In this document: positions 31,644 through 40,384 of the stretch, piece by piece
How the letters are laid out: every line of letters begins with the position of its first letter
How positions within the stretch are numbered: position 1 is the stretch's first letter
From: Tolypothrix campylonemoides VB511288
Lineage (GTDB): Bacteria > Cyanobacteriota > Cyanobacteriia > Cyanobacteriales > Nostocaceae
Reading direction: 5' to 3'
Assembly: GCA_000828075.3 (NCBI GenBank)
Contig: JXCB02000006.1
Location: 31,614 to 95,613, forward strand
DNA: 64,000 bases
The notes under the pieces: generated by a model
Database searches by the model: none
What the model was told of the DNA's origin: nothing
Seen by the model: the letters and a program-made list of their open reading frames with translations, nothing else
Made by a program: the position numbers and the translations under genes

Positions 31644-32280
31644 TGTAACGGGTACTGCAAATATAGACAACCTTTTTATTCTAAAGCATACAAACAAATG
31701 CAGTGGGTTCTTGGGTAGAAATCACTATTTTGCTTGCGTCTGGTGCAGGAGGAGCCAACGGTGCGGGAACATTAGACTTCTTGCATGAATCTTTACCCTC
31801 ACCCTAAATCCCTCTGGCAAGCTTGGGAGAGGGACTTTTAAATTGGCTCCCCGAATCCCAAAATTGGGAAAAGGGGTTGAGGATTCGGGCAAGTTTTGCC
31901 TTTTGGCAAGAGGTCTATTGATAGATCCAGTCCTTCCCATTGGATCAACTGGTCGCGACAAGGAGTCCCCCACCATACGTACTCGTTGGTGGGGGAGGAA
32001 TGCCGCTCCCTGTCTCGTGATTGGGGACTAGCGACTGGGAAAATGCCCCAAAATATGTTTAGGTCTTTATTGCCCCTTCCATAATTTTTCGTTTGATAAC
32101 CCAATCCCCAATCCCTAATCCCCAATCCCTAGTCCCTTTTACCCCGAATTGAGGTATTGCTGGGCCAGTACTGGTGATCTGTGGTTTAGCTAGACTATTA
32201 TGACGTAGGTTAGGCTTGTTTTTTTTAACAAAGCCAACGACTACCAAAAGGCAAGTAAACAACGAGTAACAAAAATCGCG
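31644..32280. other. Intergenic region with hairpins and CCCCAATCCC tracts
   Basis: Separates rpmF (minus) and the caspase-like gene (plus). It includes CCCTCACCCTAAATCCCTCTGG-type repeats near 31795, a strong hairpin at 31966-31996, and a CCCCAATCCCTAATCCCCAATCCC tract near 32101-32135. No gene was recognised. Confidence 0.55.
31966..31996. repeat. Hairpin repeat TCCCCCACCA/TGGTGGGGGA
   Basis: A perfect 10-bp stem with an 11-base loop TACGTACTCGT. The family GAGTCCCCCACCATACGTAC...GGTGGGGGAG is a common palindromic repeat in this type of genome. Confidence 0.75.
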
Positions 32281-34116
32281 ATGGCAAATAATTGGGCGAT
32301 CGCAATTGGCATCAATCAATATCAGTTCTTTCAACCTTTAAGTTGCGCCCAAACAGATGCCGAGGCGATCAAAGATTTTTTGGTAACACAAGGTGGTTTT
32401 TCGCCGCAACAGTGTCTGCTGATGACAGAAACTTCGCCACCATTTGGAGAGAGGTCTACCTATCCCAGTAAAGAGAATATTTTCCTGTTATTTGAACATT
32501 TAGCAGCCACTTGCTGGCGACCACAAGACCGATTGTGGTTTTTCTTTAGCGGTTATGGCGTCAACCACAAGGGACAAGATTACTTAATGGCGGTCGAAGG
32601 TGATCCCAATCGCATCGAAGAAACGGGTATAGAAGTGCGAGCATTCATGCAAAGCCTGCAAGTTGCTGCCCTTGATGCATTGCTATTATTCGATATTAAC
32701 CGTGCTTTTGGAAGCCACGCAGATGCTCGCGTTGGCAAAGAAACGATAGAACTAGCTAAAGAACTACAAATTCCTATTATTCTTTCTTGTCAACCAGACG
32801 AATTTTCTCACGAAAGTAGCGAATTAGGTCACGGATTCTTTACAGCAGCACTGTTAGAAGCTTTGCGTTACGGCAATCGTACCAATTTGGCGAATTTAGA
32901 AAGATACCTGAGTGTTCGCACGCCAGAACTATGTCAACACTACTGGCGTCCCACACAAACCCCCATCACTATTTTTGTATCAAAGCCGCAGGTTCCCTCC
33001 CCGCAATTGCACGAGAAAACCAAACCAACAGTCAAAGAACTAGCACAAGTAGCGGCAAACAATAGTCTCTCATCCTCCTCACTCCCTCATCCCCCTCACT
33101 CCCTCACTCCCTCATCCCCCTCACTCCCTCATCCCCCTCACTCCCTCACTCCCTCATCCCCCTCACTCCCTCCCTCCCTCACTCCCTCACTCCCTCCCTC
33201 CCTCACTCCCTCATCCCCCGATCCCCACAAAAAGTCATCAAACAAGCAATTCTTGCCGCACCTTCTACTGGGGAGCATAGCTACAATACTTCTTCTATGC
33301 TTAATCGTGGTTGTTTTGTTCCGCGATCGCCCTTTATTCAAGTTAGCCCAGATATTACCAGCGTCCTCCAAGCCTGCTAGCAATAACACAAAGCTAGTTA
33401 AAGCATCACCAAAACCCAGCCCCACAGCATCACCAATCGTACTAGCCCAACCAGAAGTCCAATCAACTCCTCAAGTCACTTCCAGCCCACAAGTCACTCC
33501 AAGTGCTGACGAATCGAAACAGCGTAACCAAGCACTGTTGGAATTGCAGAAAATGTCCCTGAGTCCAACTCAAGCTAGCGATTTGAGGCAAGCTATTAAT
33601 ACGGCTCGTAAAATTCAGCCAGGTGAACCGCTGTACGCACAAGCTCAAGACAACATCAAGATTTGGAGCCGCATGATTTTTGATTTAGCCCAAGATCGTG
33701 CTAAGCAAAGACTCTATGCGGGTGCTATCTCAGCAGCACAGTTGATCCCCAAAGACCAACTTGTATATGCAAAAGCACAAACATCTATTAACCAGTGGCG
33801 GCTAGAAGCAAAGCAGTATGTCAGTAATACAACGCTTATCGATGCTGCTGTTGCCTTAATTCGGTCGGGACAAGCTTCTACCTACAATCGCGCTATAGAA
33901 GTTGCCAAAAAAGTCCCACAAGGTGAACCAGGGTTTGATGTTGCCCAAAAATCTATTGATAGCTGGAGTGAAAATATTTTGCAGCTTGCTAAAACAAGAG
34001 CCGCGCGAAGAGAATTCAAAGCCGCAATTGCAACCGCTACTCTAGTTCCAGAGGGAACAGCTGCGTATAAAAAAGCGCAAAATGCAATTGCACAATGGGA
34101 AAAAAGTAGTCAATAA
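32281..34116 (+). CDS. Caspase-fold protein with altered catalytic pair, membrane span and C-terminal repeats
   Basis: A 611-residue protein. Residues 1-240 form a peptidase C14 (orthocaspase/metacaspase) domain beginning WAIAIGINQYQFFQPLSCAQ. The catalytic His position is Tyr92 (FFFSGYGVN instead of SGHG), and the Cys position is Asn140 (LLLFDINRAFG instead of D-x-C). So this is a YN-type pseudo-protease, a kind described among cyanobacterial caspase homologues. Residues about 260-318 are a Ser/Pro/His low-complexity linker (SLPHPPHSLTPSSP) encoded by CTCACTCCC repeats. One membrane span follows (about 323-345, LLLGSIATILLLCLIVVVLF). The C-terminal part has about four helical repeats with AxxxA...IP..(A)xxxW spacing. 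It may act as a scaffold or sensor. Confidence 0.85.
   Translation: MANNWAIAIGINQYQFFQPLSCAQTDAEAIKDFLVTQGGFSPQQCLLMTETSPPFGERSTYPSKENIFLLFEHLAATCWRPQDRLWFFFSGYGVNHKGQDYLMAVEGDPNRIEETGIEVRAFMQSLQVAALDALLLFDINRAFGSHADARVGKETIELAKELQIPIILSCQPDEFSHESSELGHGFFTAALLEALRYGNRTNLANLERYLSVRTPELCQHYWRPTQTPITIFVSKPQVPSPQLHEKTKPTVKELAQVAANNSLSSSSLPHPPHSLTPSSPSLPHPPHSLTPSSPSLPPSLTPSLPPSLTPSSPDPHKKSSNKQFLPHLLLGSIATILLLCLIVVVLFRDRPLFKLAQILPASSKPASNNTKLVKASPKPSPTASPIVLAQPEVQSTPQVTSSPQVTPSADESKQRNQALLELQKMSLSPTQASDLRQAINTARKIQPGEPLYAQAQDNIKIWSRMIFDLAQDRAKQRLYAGAISAAQLIPKDQLVYAKAQTSINQWRLEAKQYVSNTTLIDAAVALIRSGQASTYNRAIEVAKKVPQGEPGFDVAQKSIDSWSENILQLAKTRAARREFKAAIATATLVPEGTAAYKKAQNAIAQWEKSSQ
33064..33221. repeat. 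CTCACTCCCTC(ATCCCC) tract inside the caspase-like gene
   Basis: About 150 bp of CTCACTCCCTCATCCCC units in frame within the gene; the same words form intergenic tracts at 11340-11470 (complement) and 11720-11817. The coding product is HPPHSLTPSSPSLP and variants. All six frames of such a tract tend to be free of stops. Confidence 0.9.
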
Positions 34117-34133
34117 TTATTCGCTATTGCTAG

Positions 34134-34212
34134 TTGTTAGTTGTTAGCCGTTGGCTATGAGTTTTTGTACCAACTACTAACTACTAACTACTAAACCTAA
34201 CTACTAAACAGT
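34134..34212. repeat. TAGTTGTTAG / CTAACTACTA repeats
   Basis: AGTTGTTAGTTGTTAG units (34130-34150) are followed by ACTACTAACTACTAACTACT units (34172-34208), which can fold into an imperfect hairpin downstream of the caspase-like gene. It may act as a terminator-like structure between it and the convergent gene. Confidence 0.55.
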
Positions 34213-34243
34213 CTATGTGAGTCCTTAACAAGAAGCTCATTTA

Positions 34244-34618
34244 TCAGCAGTACTGTGTGACATCCTCGCCACATTGATCCGCTAGATAACACAGCGCTCG
34301 AAAACGTAAGCTAACCAGTTCTTCATACACAGGGTTGAGCTTGCACATTGGCGGAATATGAAACAAGGTTTTACCCAAAAATTTCACATCGCGCTCAAAG
34401 GGACACTGGGAAGGAATCGCCTTGCACAAGCGATGAGCAAGTTGGCGATCGCTAATTTGAACGTTGTCTAACCAACGCCGTATGGGTTGGAAAATATCAA
34501 TTTGAGACTTGGCAGAAGGGCGCTGCTGCTCGGTTCCATGAGCGTCACCTTGTGCTTGATTTATCAACACCCAGCTTGCCAAGAAAATCTTTTTTCTGGT
34601 ATTACAATATACCTTCAT
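34244..34618 (-). CDS. Mo-dependent nitrogenase C-terminus family protein
   Basis: A 124-residue protein. After a short N-terminal part (MKVYCNTRKKIFLASW), residues about 40-118 carry DIFQPIRRWLDNVQISDRQL, HRLCKAIPSQCPFERDV, LFHIPPMCKLNPVYEELVSL and RFRALCYLADQCGED, the PF06967 signature (Mo-nitro_C). Conserved Cys residues (LCKAIPSQCPF, MCKLNP, LCYLADQCGED) suggest metal binding. The family occurs as small stand-alone proteins in many cyanobacteria, including non-fixers; the link to nitrogenase is by name and old association. No nif genes lie in the window. GAGGAGTGAACC precedes the ATG. Confidence 0.85.
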   Translation of the reverse strand: MKVYCNTRKKIFLASWVLINQAQGDAHGTEQQRPSAKSQIDIFQPIRRWLDNVQISDRQLAHRLCKAIPSQCPFERDVKFLGKTLFHIPPMCKLNPVYEELVSLRFRALCYLADQCGEDVTQYC

Positions 34619-35245
34619 GGTTCACTCCTCTATTTGATTGAGGCTCTTGAACTGCCTGATGAACATCTACAACATTGCCACGACATATTCGGGAAGAATG
34701 TTGTTCTGACTGAGATGCAATCTGATGATTGAGTAGCTACTAGCCTCAGTACCTGTTCTATATTACGTCAAATTAACAATAATTTCCTTTTCCTAGGAAG
34801 TATGGTATGGATATCTTGTTTATAACTTGACACAGATAAAATTATAGTAAAGACATCTACCAAAAGGCAGAGGGCAAACTCTCATTTACAAAAACTTTAC
34901 AAAATATCTTTCCTCAGTATTTATGCTTGAGTAAAAATACTTTTTTTGGTATCAAGCAGTTATGAGCTACTAGGACAACTGCGTGAATTCTACATTGAGA
35001 GCAACCTCTAAATATTACATCCTTGCCACCAAAAAAAAACTTATATGTAAAAGAGGTTAAGTAGGAGATACATAGAATAAACCAAAGAAAGTTTGGCAAA
35101 AAACGCAAATCACCTTTTTTTAAGAGTTTATTTTCCGTGATTTCACTCATATTCTCACTCCTAGTTTAGAAGTGGTAATCTTGCATTGAAATATGAGTAA
35201 TTTTGCTGATAGTTATATCGCTGCTGTGAATAAGTTGATAAATTT
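34619..35245. other. Divergent intergenic region, A/T-rich
   Basis: Upstream of the Mo-nitro_C gene (minus) and the ArsB/NhaD-like gene (plus). The sequence is A/T-rich, with poly-A (AAAAAAAA near 35030) and poly-T runs, and no clear repeats or coding frames. Promoters for both genes should lie here; none was assigned. Confidence 0.5.
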
Positions 35246-36445
35246 GTGATTCTCCTGCGACAATTTGCAATCTACAGTGTGTTAGGGCTGACTTACCTGG
35301 GGTTAGCACTGGGTTATCTACCGGGTTTACGCATGAACCGTGCCACAATTGCCGTAGTTGGTTCTGCATTTCTCATTGCTTTGGGTGTTCTGAGATTGCA
35401 AGAAGCATGGGATGCGATCGATGCCACCACCATCGTGTTTTTGTTAAGCATGATGGTTGTGAACGCGAATCTATCTTTTGCTGGGTTTTTCCCAAGAGCG
35501 CTATCAGTGCTATTGAGTTTCACTCGCAGTCCTTTAGGCCTGTTAATCGCCTTAACTTTTTCCAGTGGTATTCTTTCCGCCTTTTTTCTTAATGACACCT
35601 TGGCGCTGATTTTTACACCACTGACTTTGAGCCTGACAGAAGCTCTAAGTTTGAATCCAATTCCCTATTTACTTGCACTTGCTGGAGCAACAAACGTTGG
35701 TTCAGTAGCCACCTTGAGCGGGAACCCGCAAAACATTCTCATTGGCTCTTTCTCAGGCATCAGCTACATCGATTTTTTGCGGGCGTTAGCTCCTGTTGCT
35801 GTGATAGGCTTGGCAATTCAGGTGGGATTACTGTGGCTACTTTACCCTGAGGTGCGCTCAACTCAACCCAGCGAGCAATTACGCCTTGGCAAGGCACGTA
35901 TCTTCAAACCTCTGTATCAAAAAACTATTATTATCACCACTGGGCTGCTTATTGCCTTTGCTGCAGGCTTACCTCTTGCAGTGTCTGCCCTAGTTGCTGC
36001 TAGCCTTTTGCTTATCACTCGACGGATTAAACCACAGCGGATTCTCAAAGAAGTGGATTGGAACCTGCTAGTGATGTTTTCTGGACTGTTCATCCTCACG
36101 AAAGCGACACAGAAGTTGAACTTGTTGCAGCAATTCACTTATGCAGTCAACTCTTCTGCTGGTCTAGTGAGCGTCACAGCCGTTCTGTCTAACCTGATTT
36201 CCAATGTTCCAGCTGTACTCCTGCTGCAACCCTTAATTCCTAAAGATGATACTCAGTCTTGGCTATTGCTTGCAGCCAGCTCAACCTTGGCTGGAAATTT
36301 AACTTTGTTTGGTTCAGTCGCCAATCTTATCGTTGTCGAAGCAGCTACTGAGTTAGGCTACAAGCTGACTTTTTGGGAACATCTCCGCTTTGGGTTGCCA
36401 CTGACAATGTTAACTCTACTTCTATTATACTTGTGGATTCAGTAA
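35246..36445 (+). CDS. ArsB/NhaD-type (SLC13-like) anion or cation permease
   Basis: A 399-residue integral membrane protein with about 10-11 hydrophobic spans. Family motifs include the NxNLSFAGFFP region, the two re-entrant motifs around SSGILSAFFLNDTLALIFTP and, in the second half, LSNLISNVPAVLLLQPLIP, with AGATNVGSVATLSGNPQNIL and AASSTLAGNLTLFGSVANLI as the paired substrate loops. This is the ion-transporter superfamily (ArsB, NhaD, DASS). The substrate (arsenite, Na+, sulfate or dicarboxylate) cannot be told. The GTG at 35246 is the first start in frame; the true start could be the Met of GLRMNRATIAV (about residue 30), but this would cut a span. It has no operon partner. Confidence 0.85.
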   Translation: MILLRQFAIYSVLGLTYLGLALGYLPGLRMNRATIAVVGSAFLIALGVLRLQEAWDAIDATTIVFLLSMMVVNANLSFAGFFPRALSVLLSFTRSPLGLLIALTFSSGILSAFFLNDTLALIFTPLTLSLTEALSLNPIPYLLALAGATNVGSVATLSGNPQNILIGSFSGISYIDFLRALAPVAVIGLAIQVGLLWLLYPEVRSTQPSEQLRLGKARIFKPLYQKTIIITTGLLIAFAAGLPLAVSALVAASLLLITRRIKPQRILKEVDWNLLVMFSGLFILTKATQKLNLLQQFTYAVNSSAGLVSVTAVLSNLISNVPAVLLLQPLIPKDDTQSWLLLAASSTLAGNLTLFGSVANLIVVEAATELGYKLTFWEHLRFGLPLTMLTLLLLYLWIQ

Positions 36446-36597
36446 ATATAATTATTCAAATTTTATATCTTAATCTAATGCTACTCACCGGCAAAAGTGC
36501 ATAAGTTAATTTCACATACAACTATTAACTGTCACAAGGCTTCAAAACGATTGTCTTGTGTTCAACTCTAATCAGCCAAACAAAGGAATTTGTTTTT

Positions 36598-37026
36598 ATG
36601 ACGTTTCCCAAAACTTTTAGTCAAGATTTATCCGATACCAAGCCTACTATTCCCTCTGATTTTGAGGATGTAGGATTTCTCGCTCCTAGTGTAGGTACTT
36701 TTATCGTCACTAAAAAGAACGGTACAGCCAATTTTATTTGGCAACATAATATCGAAGATGTAGACTTTCACAGTGAAAGGTTGATATTTGACGGTATTGT
36801 TACCATTGGTCAGAGCGAATTTTACCAAGGTACGATACCAGTCGAGAAAGAAGAAACTGGATCAGCGCAAACCAAGGTAAGTGTTCTGCTTTCAGTAGAA
36901 CCAGCGGACGCGGATGAGGGGCATAGAATCTTCTATAAACGTGAAGAAGACAGTGACTACAATGTCTGGGCAACTGATGCTCAGAAGTTCGAGCTTCACA
37001 CACCCGCTCTTGGTATTACTGCGTAA
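36598..37026 (+). CDS. Hypothetical beta-rich protein (142 aa)
   Basis: A 142-residue protein from the ATG at 36598; AAAGGAATTTG 8 bp upstream supports this start over the ATG at 36556. It begins MTFPKTFSQDLSDTKPTIPS and alternates strands (GTFIVTKKNGTANFIWQHN, GIVTIGQSEFYQGTIPVEK, TKVSVLLSVEPAD), ending DYNVWATDAQKFELHTP. It has no signal peptide or Cys. The family is not recognised; a small cytoplasmic beta-sandwich is the best guess. It lies between the permease and the 3' end of rnj with no clear partner. Confidence 0.6.
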   Translation: MTFPKTFSQDLSDTKPTIPSDFEDVGFLAPSVGTFIVTKKNGTANFIWQHNIEDVDFHSERLIFDGIVTIGQSEFYQGTIPVEKEETGSAQTKVSVLLSVEPADADEGHRIFYKREEDSDYNVWATDAQKFELHTPALGITA

Positions 37027-37240
37027 GTAGGTTCAGATTTAGCTATGCGCTACCCTTAATTGGCAGCACAAGCGCCTTGTGAACACTCTACCCCTGTACA
37101 AGCGTGAAAAACCCGGTTTAAATCTCGCGCCAAGTCGCAAAGTCGCAAAGTTTTTCTTAGCGACGCCAGTCGCTGTGAGTTCGGGAAACCCTCCTGCAGC
37201 GCTGGCTCGTCTTAGCGTCTTTGCGCGAGATTATTAATGA
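37027..37240. repeat. Composite dispersed repeat (GACGCCAGTCGC...GGGAAACCC...GCAGCGCTGGCTC)
   Basis: Contains a CAAGTCGCAAAGTCGCAAAG tandem (about 37132-37150) and a block GCGACGCCAGTCGC, TTCGGGAAACCCTCCTGCAG, CGCTGGCTCG at about 37158-37210. Similar blocks lie at 10270, 28115 and 46234-46280. It lies between convergent genes. Confidence 0.7.
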
Positions 37241-39013
37241 CTACGATGCAACTTGAGCAGCAGTACGAGTACGACGCCTTCTACCATCACTAACTTTTAC
37301 TGGCGGCTCATCAGGAGTTTGCATCAGCAAGGTAACAGATGGTTGACAATGCAGTTCCTTTCGCAAAGAGCGTGCTAGTTCCTTCTCCAAAACTTCTTGT
37401 AATCCACCCCAGTCTACCTCTGGCTGGTCGCCATCAAAAGAAGGGGCAAATTCTGACCAGCGCACGGTGAGGATTTCTTCGAGCCGCTGTTGTATCCACT
37501 TTTGCAATAAAGAGCGCTCGATGCTCGTTACAACACCTCGCAGGTGAACTTCTGGCTTCGCCATCAGCTTGCCATTCCAATCTATCGCCGTCGCAATTGT
37601 GACAATACCTTCTTCTGCCATACGTTGCCGTTCTTGCAGAACTTTCGCGCTGACCATACCAGAACCAGAAGTATCCACTAGTTCTAGACCCGCTGACACT
37701 TTACCAGCAACACGGAGGGATTCCTCAGTGAGTTCAACAATATTCCCATTCTGAATAATCACCATGTTCTCAGGGGGAATACCCATACTCTGAGCCGTTT
37801 GGGCGTGCTTCACCAGCATCCGATGTTCCCCGTGAACTGGTAGGAAGAACTTGGGTTTAGTCAAAGCAATCATCAGCTTTTGGTCTTCCTGACATCCATG
37901 ACCGGAGACGTGAATGCCTTTGTCCCGACCATAGATAACGTTTGCCCCCTGCATCATCAATTTGTCGATGATGGTGACTACGGCGATCGTATTTCCAGGA
38001 ATTGGGTTAGCTGAGAAGACTACCGTATCTCCTTGTCGGATTTTGATGTGGGGATGTTCTTGATTAGCAATCCGAGTCATTGCTGACATTGGCTCACCTT
38101 GAGAGCCAGTAGTCAAAATCAGCACATTTTCCTCTGGAAGATTGCGGACAACGTGCAGCGGCTGAAATAGATTATCCTCGCACTTGATATAACCTAGATT
38201 GCGGGCGTGAGCAATCAAGTTGAGCATCGAACGTCCTACCACGCTGACGACGCGGTTATACTTCTGCGCTAGCTGCAAAACCATGTTAATGCGATGCACG
38301 CTGGAAGCAAAGGTGGTTACGAACAGTCGCCCAGTGGCTTGACTGAATACCCTGTCTAGATTTGGAAACACAGAACGTTCTGAAGGCGTGAATCCTGGGA
38401 CTTCTGAGTTCGTTGAGTCGCTCATCAAACACAGTACGCCTTTTTCACCGTGTTCAGCGAGCCTTTGCAAGTCAAAATGCTCACCATCTACTGGTGTGTG
38501 ATCAAATTTGAAATCGCCTGTGTGGATAAGCACGCCAAGAGGGGTATGGATGGCTACAGTAAAGCTATCAGCGATCGAGTGCGTGTTGCGAATGTATTCT
38601 ACAAAGAAATGTTTGCCGATTCGCACCAGATCGCGGGGAACGACGCTTCTTAACTCTGTGCGATCGCGCACTCCCGCTTCTTCCAATTTGCCCTCTAGCA
38701 TTGCCAGTGCTAGTCTGGGACCGTAAATCACGGGTATTTCAAATTGCTTCAAGTGAAAGGCTATCCCACCGATATGGTCTTCATGACCGTGGGTCACAAT
38801 CATGCCTTTAATTTTGTGGCGATTTTCCCGTACATAAGTCATGTCTGGAAGAACAATATTGACTCCATGCATCCCGTCTGTGGGAAAAGCCAATCCTGCA
38901 TCTAACAAGATAATTTCGTCGTCATACTCGAAAACACAAGTATTTTTACCAATTTCATGCAAACCGCCCAACGGTATAATTTTTAGGGCGGCTAAAGATT
39001 CGTTTTTAGTCAT
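37241..39013 (-). CDS. rnj: Ribonuclease J
   Basis: A 590-residue metallo-beta-lactamase/beta-CASP RNase. It has LKIIPLGGLHEIGKNTCVFE at the N-terminus, the metal site THGHEDHIGG (about residues 74-83), HTGDFKFDHTPVD, the beta-CASP motif in IYGRDKGIHVSGHG and the C-terminal FFLPVHGEHRML. RNase J acts as endo- and 5'-exoribonuclease in mRNA turnover and rRNA processing. The C-terminal end has a basic tail (DGRRRRTRTAAQVAS). It is the last gene of the asd-dapA-rnj group, with a 301-bp gap to dapA, an order common in cyanobacteria. ATTTTCTCCTTAG, the reverse of AAGGAGAAAAT, is next to the ATG. Confidence 0.95.
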   Translation of the reverse strand: MTKNESLAALKIIPLGGLHEIGKNTCVFEYDDEIILLDAGLAFPTDGMHGVNIVLPDMTYVRENRHKIKGMIVTHGHEDHIGGIAFHLKQFEIPVIYGPRLALAMLEGKLEEAGVRDRTELRSVVPRDLVRIGKHFFVEYIRNTHSIADSFTVAIHTPLGVLIHTGDFKFDHTPVDGEHFDLQRLAEHGEKGVLCLMSDSTNSEVPGFTPSERSVFPNLDRVFSQATGRLFVTTFASSVHRINMVLQLAQKYNRVVSVVGRSMLNLIAHARNLGYIKCEDNLFQPLHVVRNLPEENVLILTTGSQGEPMSAMTRIANQEHPHIKIRQGDTVVFSANPIPGNTIAVVTIIDKLMMQGANVIYGRDKGIHVSGHGCQEDQKLMIALTKPKFFLPVHGEHRMLVKHAQTAQSMGIPPENMVIIQNGNIVELTEESLRVAGKVSAGLELVDTSGSGMVSAKVLQERQRMAEEGIVTIATAIDWNGKLMAKPEVHLRGVVTSIERSLLQKWIQQRLEEILTVRWSEFAPSFDGDQPEVDWGGLQEVLEKELARSLRKELHCQPSVTLLMQTPDEPPVKVSDGRRRRTRTAAQVAS

Positions 39014-39314
39014 TTTCTCCTTAGATTGTTCTTTGTCGTTAAAAATGTAAAATTTAGAGATTGTTCTTTGTCTTTTTAGATGTGGAATTTAAGCTCTTGT
39101 AATCACAAGACAACCAATCTATCAAATCACTCTCAAAACAGTTGAATTTTTATGAGATATTCAATTGTTGTTTAATTAATTGGGCTTTAAAAGCTCAAAA
39201 TTCATCATCTATTGATTCAGTCGTAGCACAGGTTTTTCACCTGGATTTTTGTAAAATTACGCACCAACTTTTTATAAATTTCTTCCGCGAACGAGCGCGT
39301 TCAACAACTTGCTG
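39014..39314. other. dapA-rnj spacer
   Basis: Contains the AAGGAGAAAATG start region of rnj and two copies of TTAGAGATTGTTCTTTGTC-like sequence (about 39023-39080), of which a third related copy (TTCTTTGTC) lies at about 40340 upstream of dapA. Otherwise A/T-rich with nothing assigned. Confidence 0.5.
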
Positions 39315-40199
39315 CTAAATTAGACCTAGCTCTTTGAGAACCACTTCTAACTTTCGACTGACTTCTGAATCAGCTTCGCACAAGGGCGGACGAGTCGAAC
39401 CAACCTCCCAACCTAAAAGTTTCAGTGCTTTCTTGACTAGGATAGGGTTTGTAGTTGCAAATAAAGCTTTAAACAGAGGGAACAATTGGAGATGTATTTC
39501 CCTGGCTACTTGAGTTTTACCCGCATCAAAGGCTTGAATCATCTTTTGTAGTTCGTTTCCTACCAGATGAGAAGCCACACTGACCACACCCTTCGCCCCT
39601 ATTGCTAAGAGAGGCAAAGTCATGTAATCATCTCCAGAGTATATCTGGAATTCTTTTGGCGTCAAGCGAAGGATTTCACTTGCCTGGTCTATGTTGCCGG
39701 TAGATTCCTTAATCCCGACAATATTGTCAATCTCTGCTAACCGAGCAACTGTTTCTGGTTGAAGATTTTGACCGGTACGACCAGGGATATTGTATAACAG
39801 CACAGGTAGGTCAGGCGTAGCTTGAGCGATCGCCTTAAAGTGCTGATAAAGCCCCGCTTGCGGTGGTTTGTTGTAGTAAGGAACAACATGCAGTGCGCCA
39901 TGTACTCCTATTTTAACCGCCTTTTGGGTAGCGGCAATTGCTTCAGTCGTGGAATTTGAGCCACATCCTGCTATCACAGAAGCTTTTCCCGCCACCGCCT
40001 GCAACACCACACAAAACAACTGGTATTCTTCCTCCCAACTCAGGGTAGGAGATTCTCCCGTGGTGCCACATACCACGAGTGTATCTGTACCGTTGTCAGC
40101 TAGATGTGCTGCCAGTGCTGCTGCTACATCATAATTGACACTGCCGTCTTCTTTAAACGGCGTAATCATAGCGGTTAGAACTCTGCCAAAATCTACCAC
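39315..40199 (-). CDS. dapA: 4-hydroxy-tetrahydrodipicolinate synthase DapA
   Basis: A 294-residue aldolase of normal length. It has [16 protein letters not shown] (about residues 43-58), the proton relay Tyr in [10 protein letters not shown] (about 134), the Schiff-base Lys in [11 protein letters not shown] (about 162) and [20 protein letters not shown]. It condenses pyruvate with aspartate semialdehyde, the first committed step to diaminopimelate and lysine. Its upstream neighbour asd makes its substrate, so the pair is a functional unit; the gap is 185 bp. Confidence 0.97.
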   Translation of the reverse strand: MVDFGRVLTAMITPFKEDGSVNYDVAAALAAHLADNGTDTLVVCGTTGESPTLSWEEEYQLFCVVLQAVAGKASVIAGCGSNSTTEAIAATQKAVKIGVHGALHVVPYYNKPPQAGLYQHFKAIAQATPDLPVLLYNIPGRTGQNLQPETVARLAEIDNIVGIKESTGNIDQASEILRLTPKEFQIYSGDDYMTLPLLAIGAKGVVSVASHLVGNELQKMIQAFDAGKTQVAREIHLQLFPLFKALFATTNPILVKKALKLLGWEVGSTRPPLCEADSEVSRKLEVVLKELGLI

Positions 40200-40384
40200 C
40201 CTCTTTTCACTCCTAAATATTCCTCTTTGTTCTTTGTTTTTTTGGGTTTTGGTGGTTTTCTATTGTAATAATCTATCTGACTATTACTTTCTTTGCTTTA
40301 GCAAGCGCCTTAGTCTTTTATAATTTCTCTTTGTCATAAGTCATTTGTTCTTTGTCTAATACCAATGACCACACAACTCATGAC

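Noticed and set aside
33138..33425. A 95-residue minus-strand ORF with repeated GSEGVREGGSEG.
   Set aside because: It is the antisense reading of the CTCACTCCC tract inside the caspase-like gene; such tracts are stop-free in several frames.
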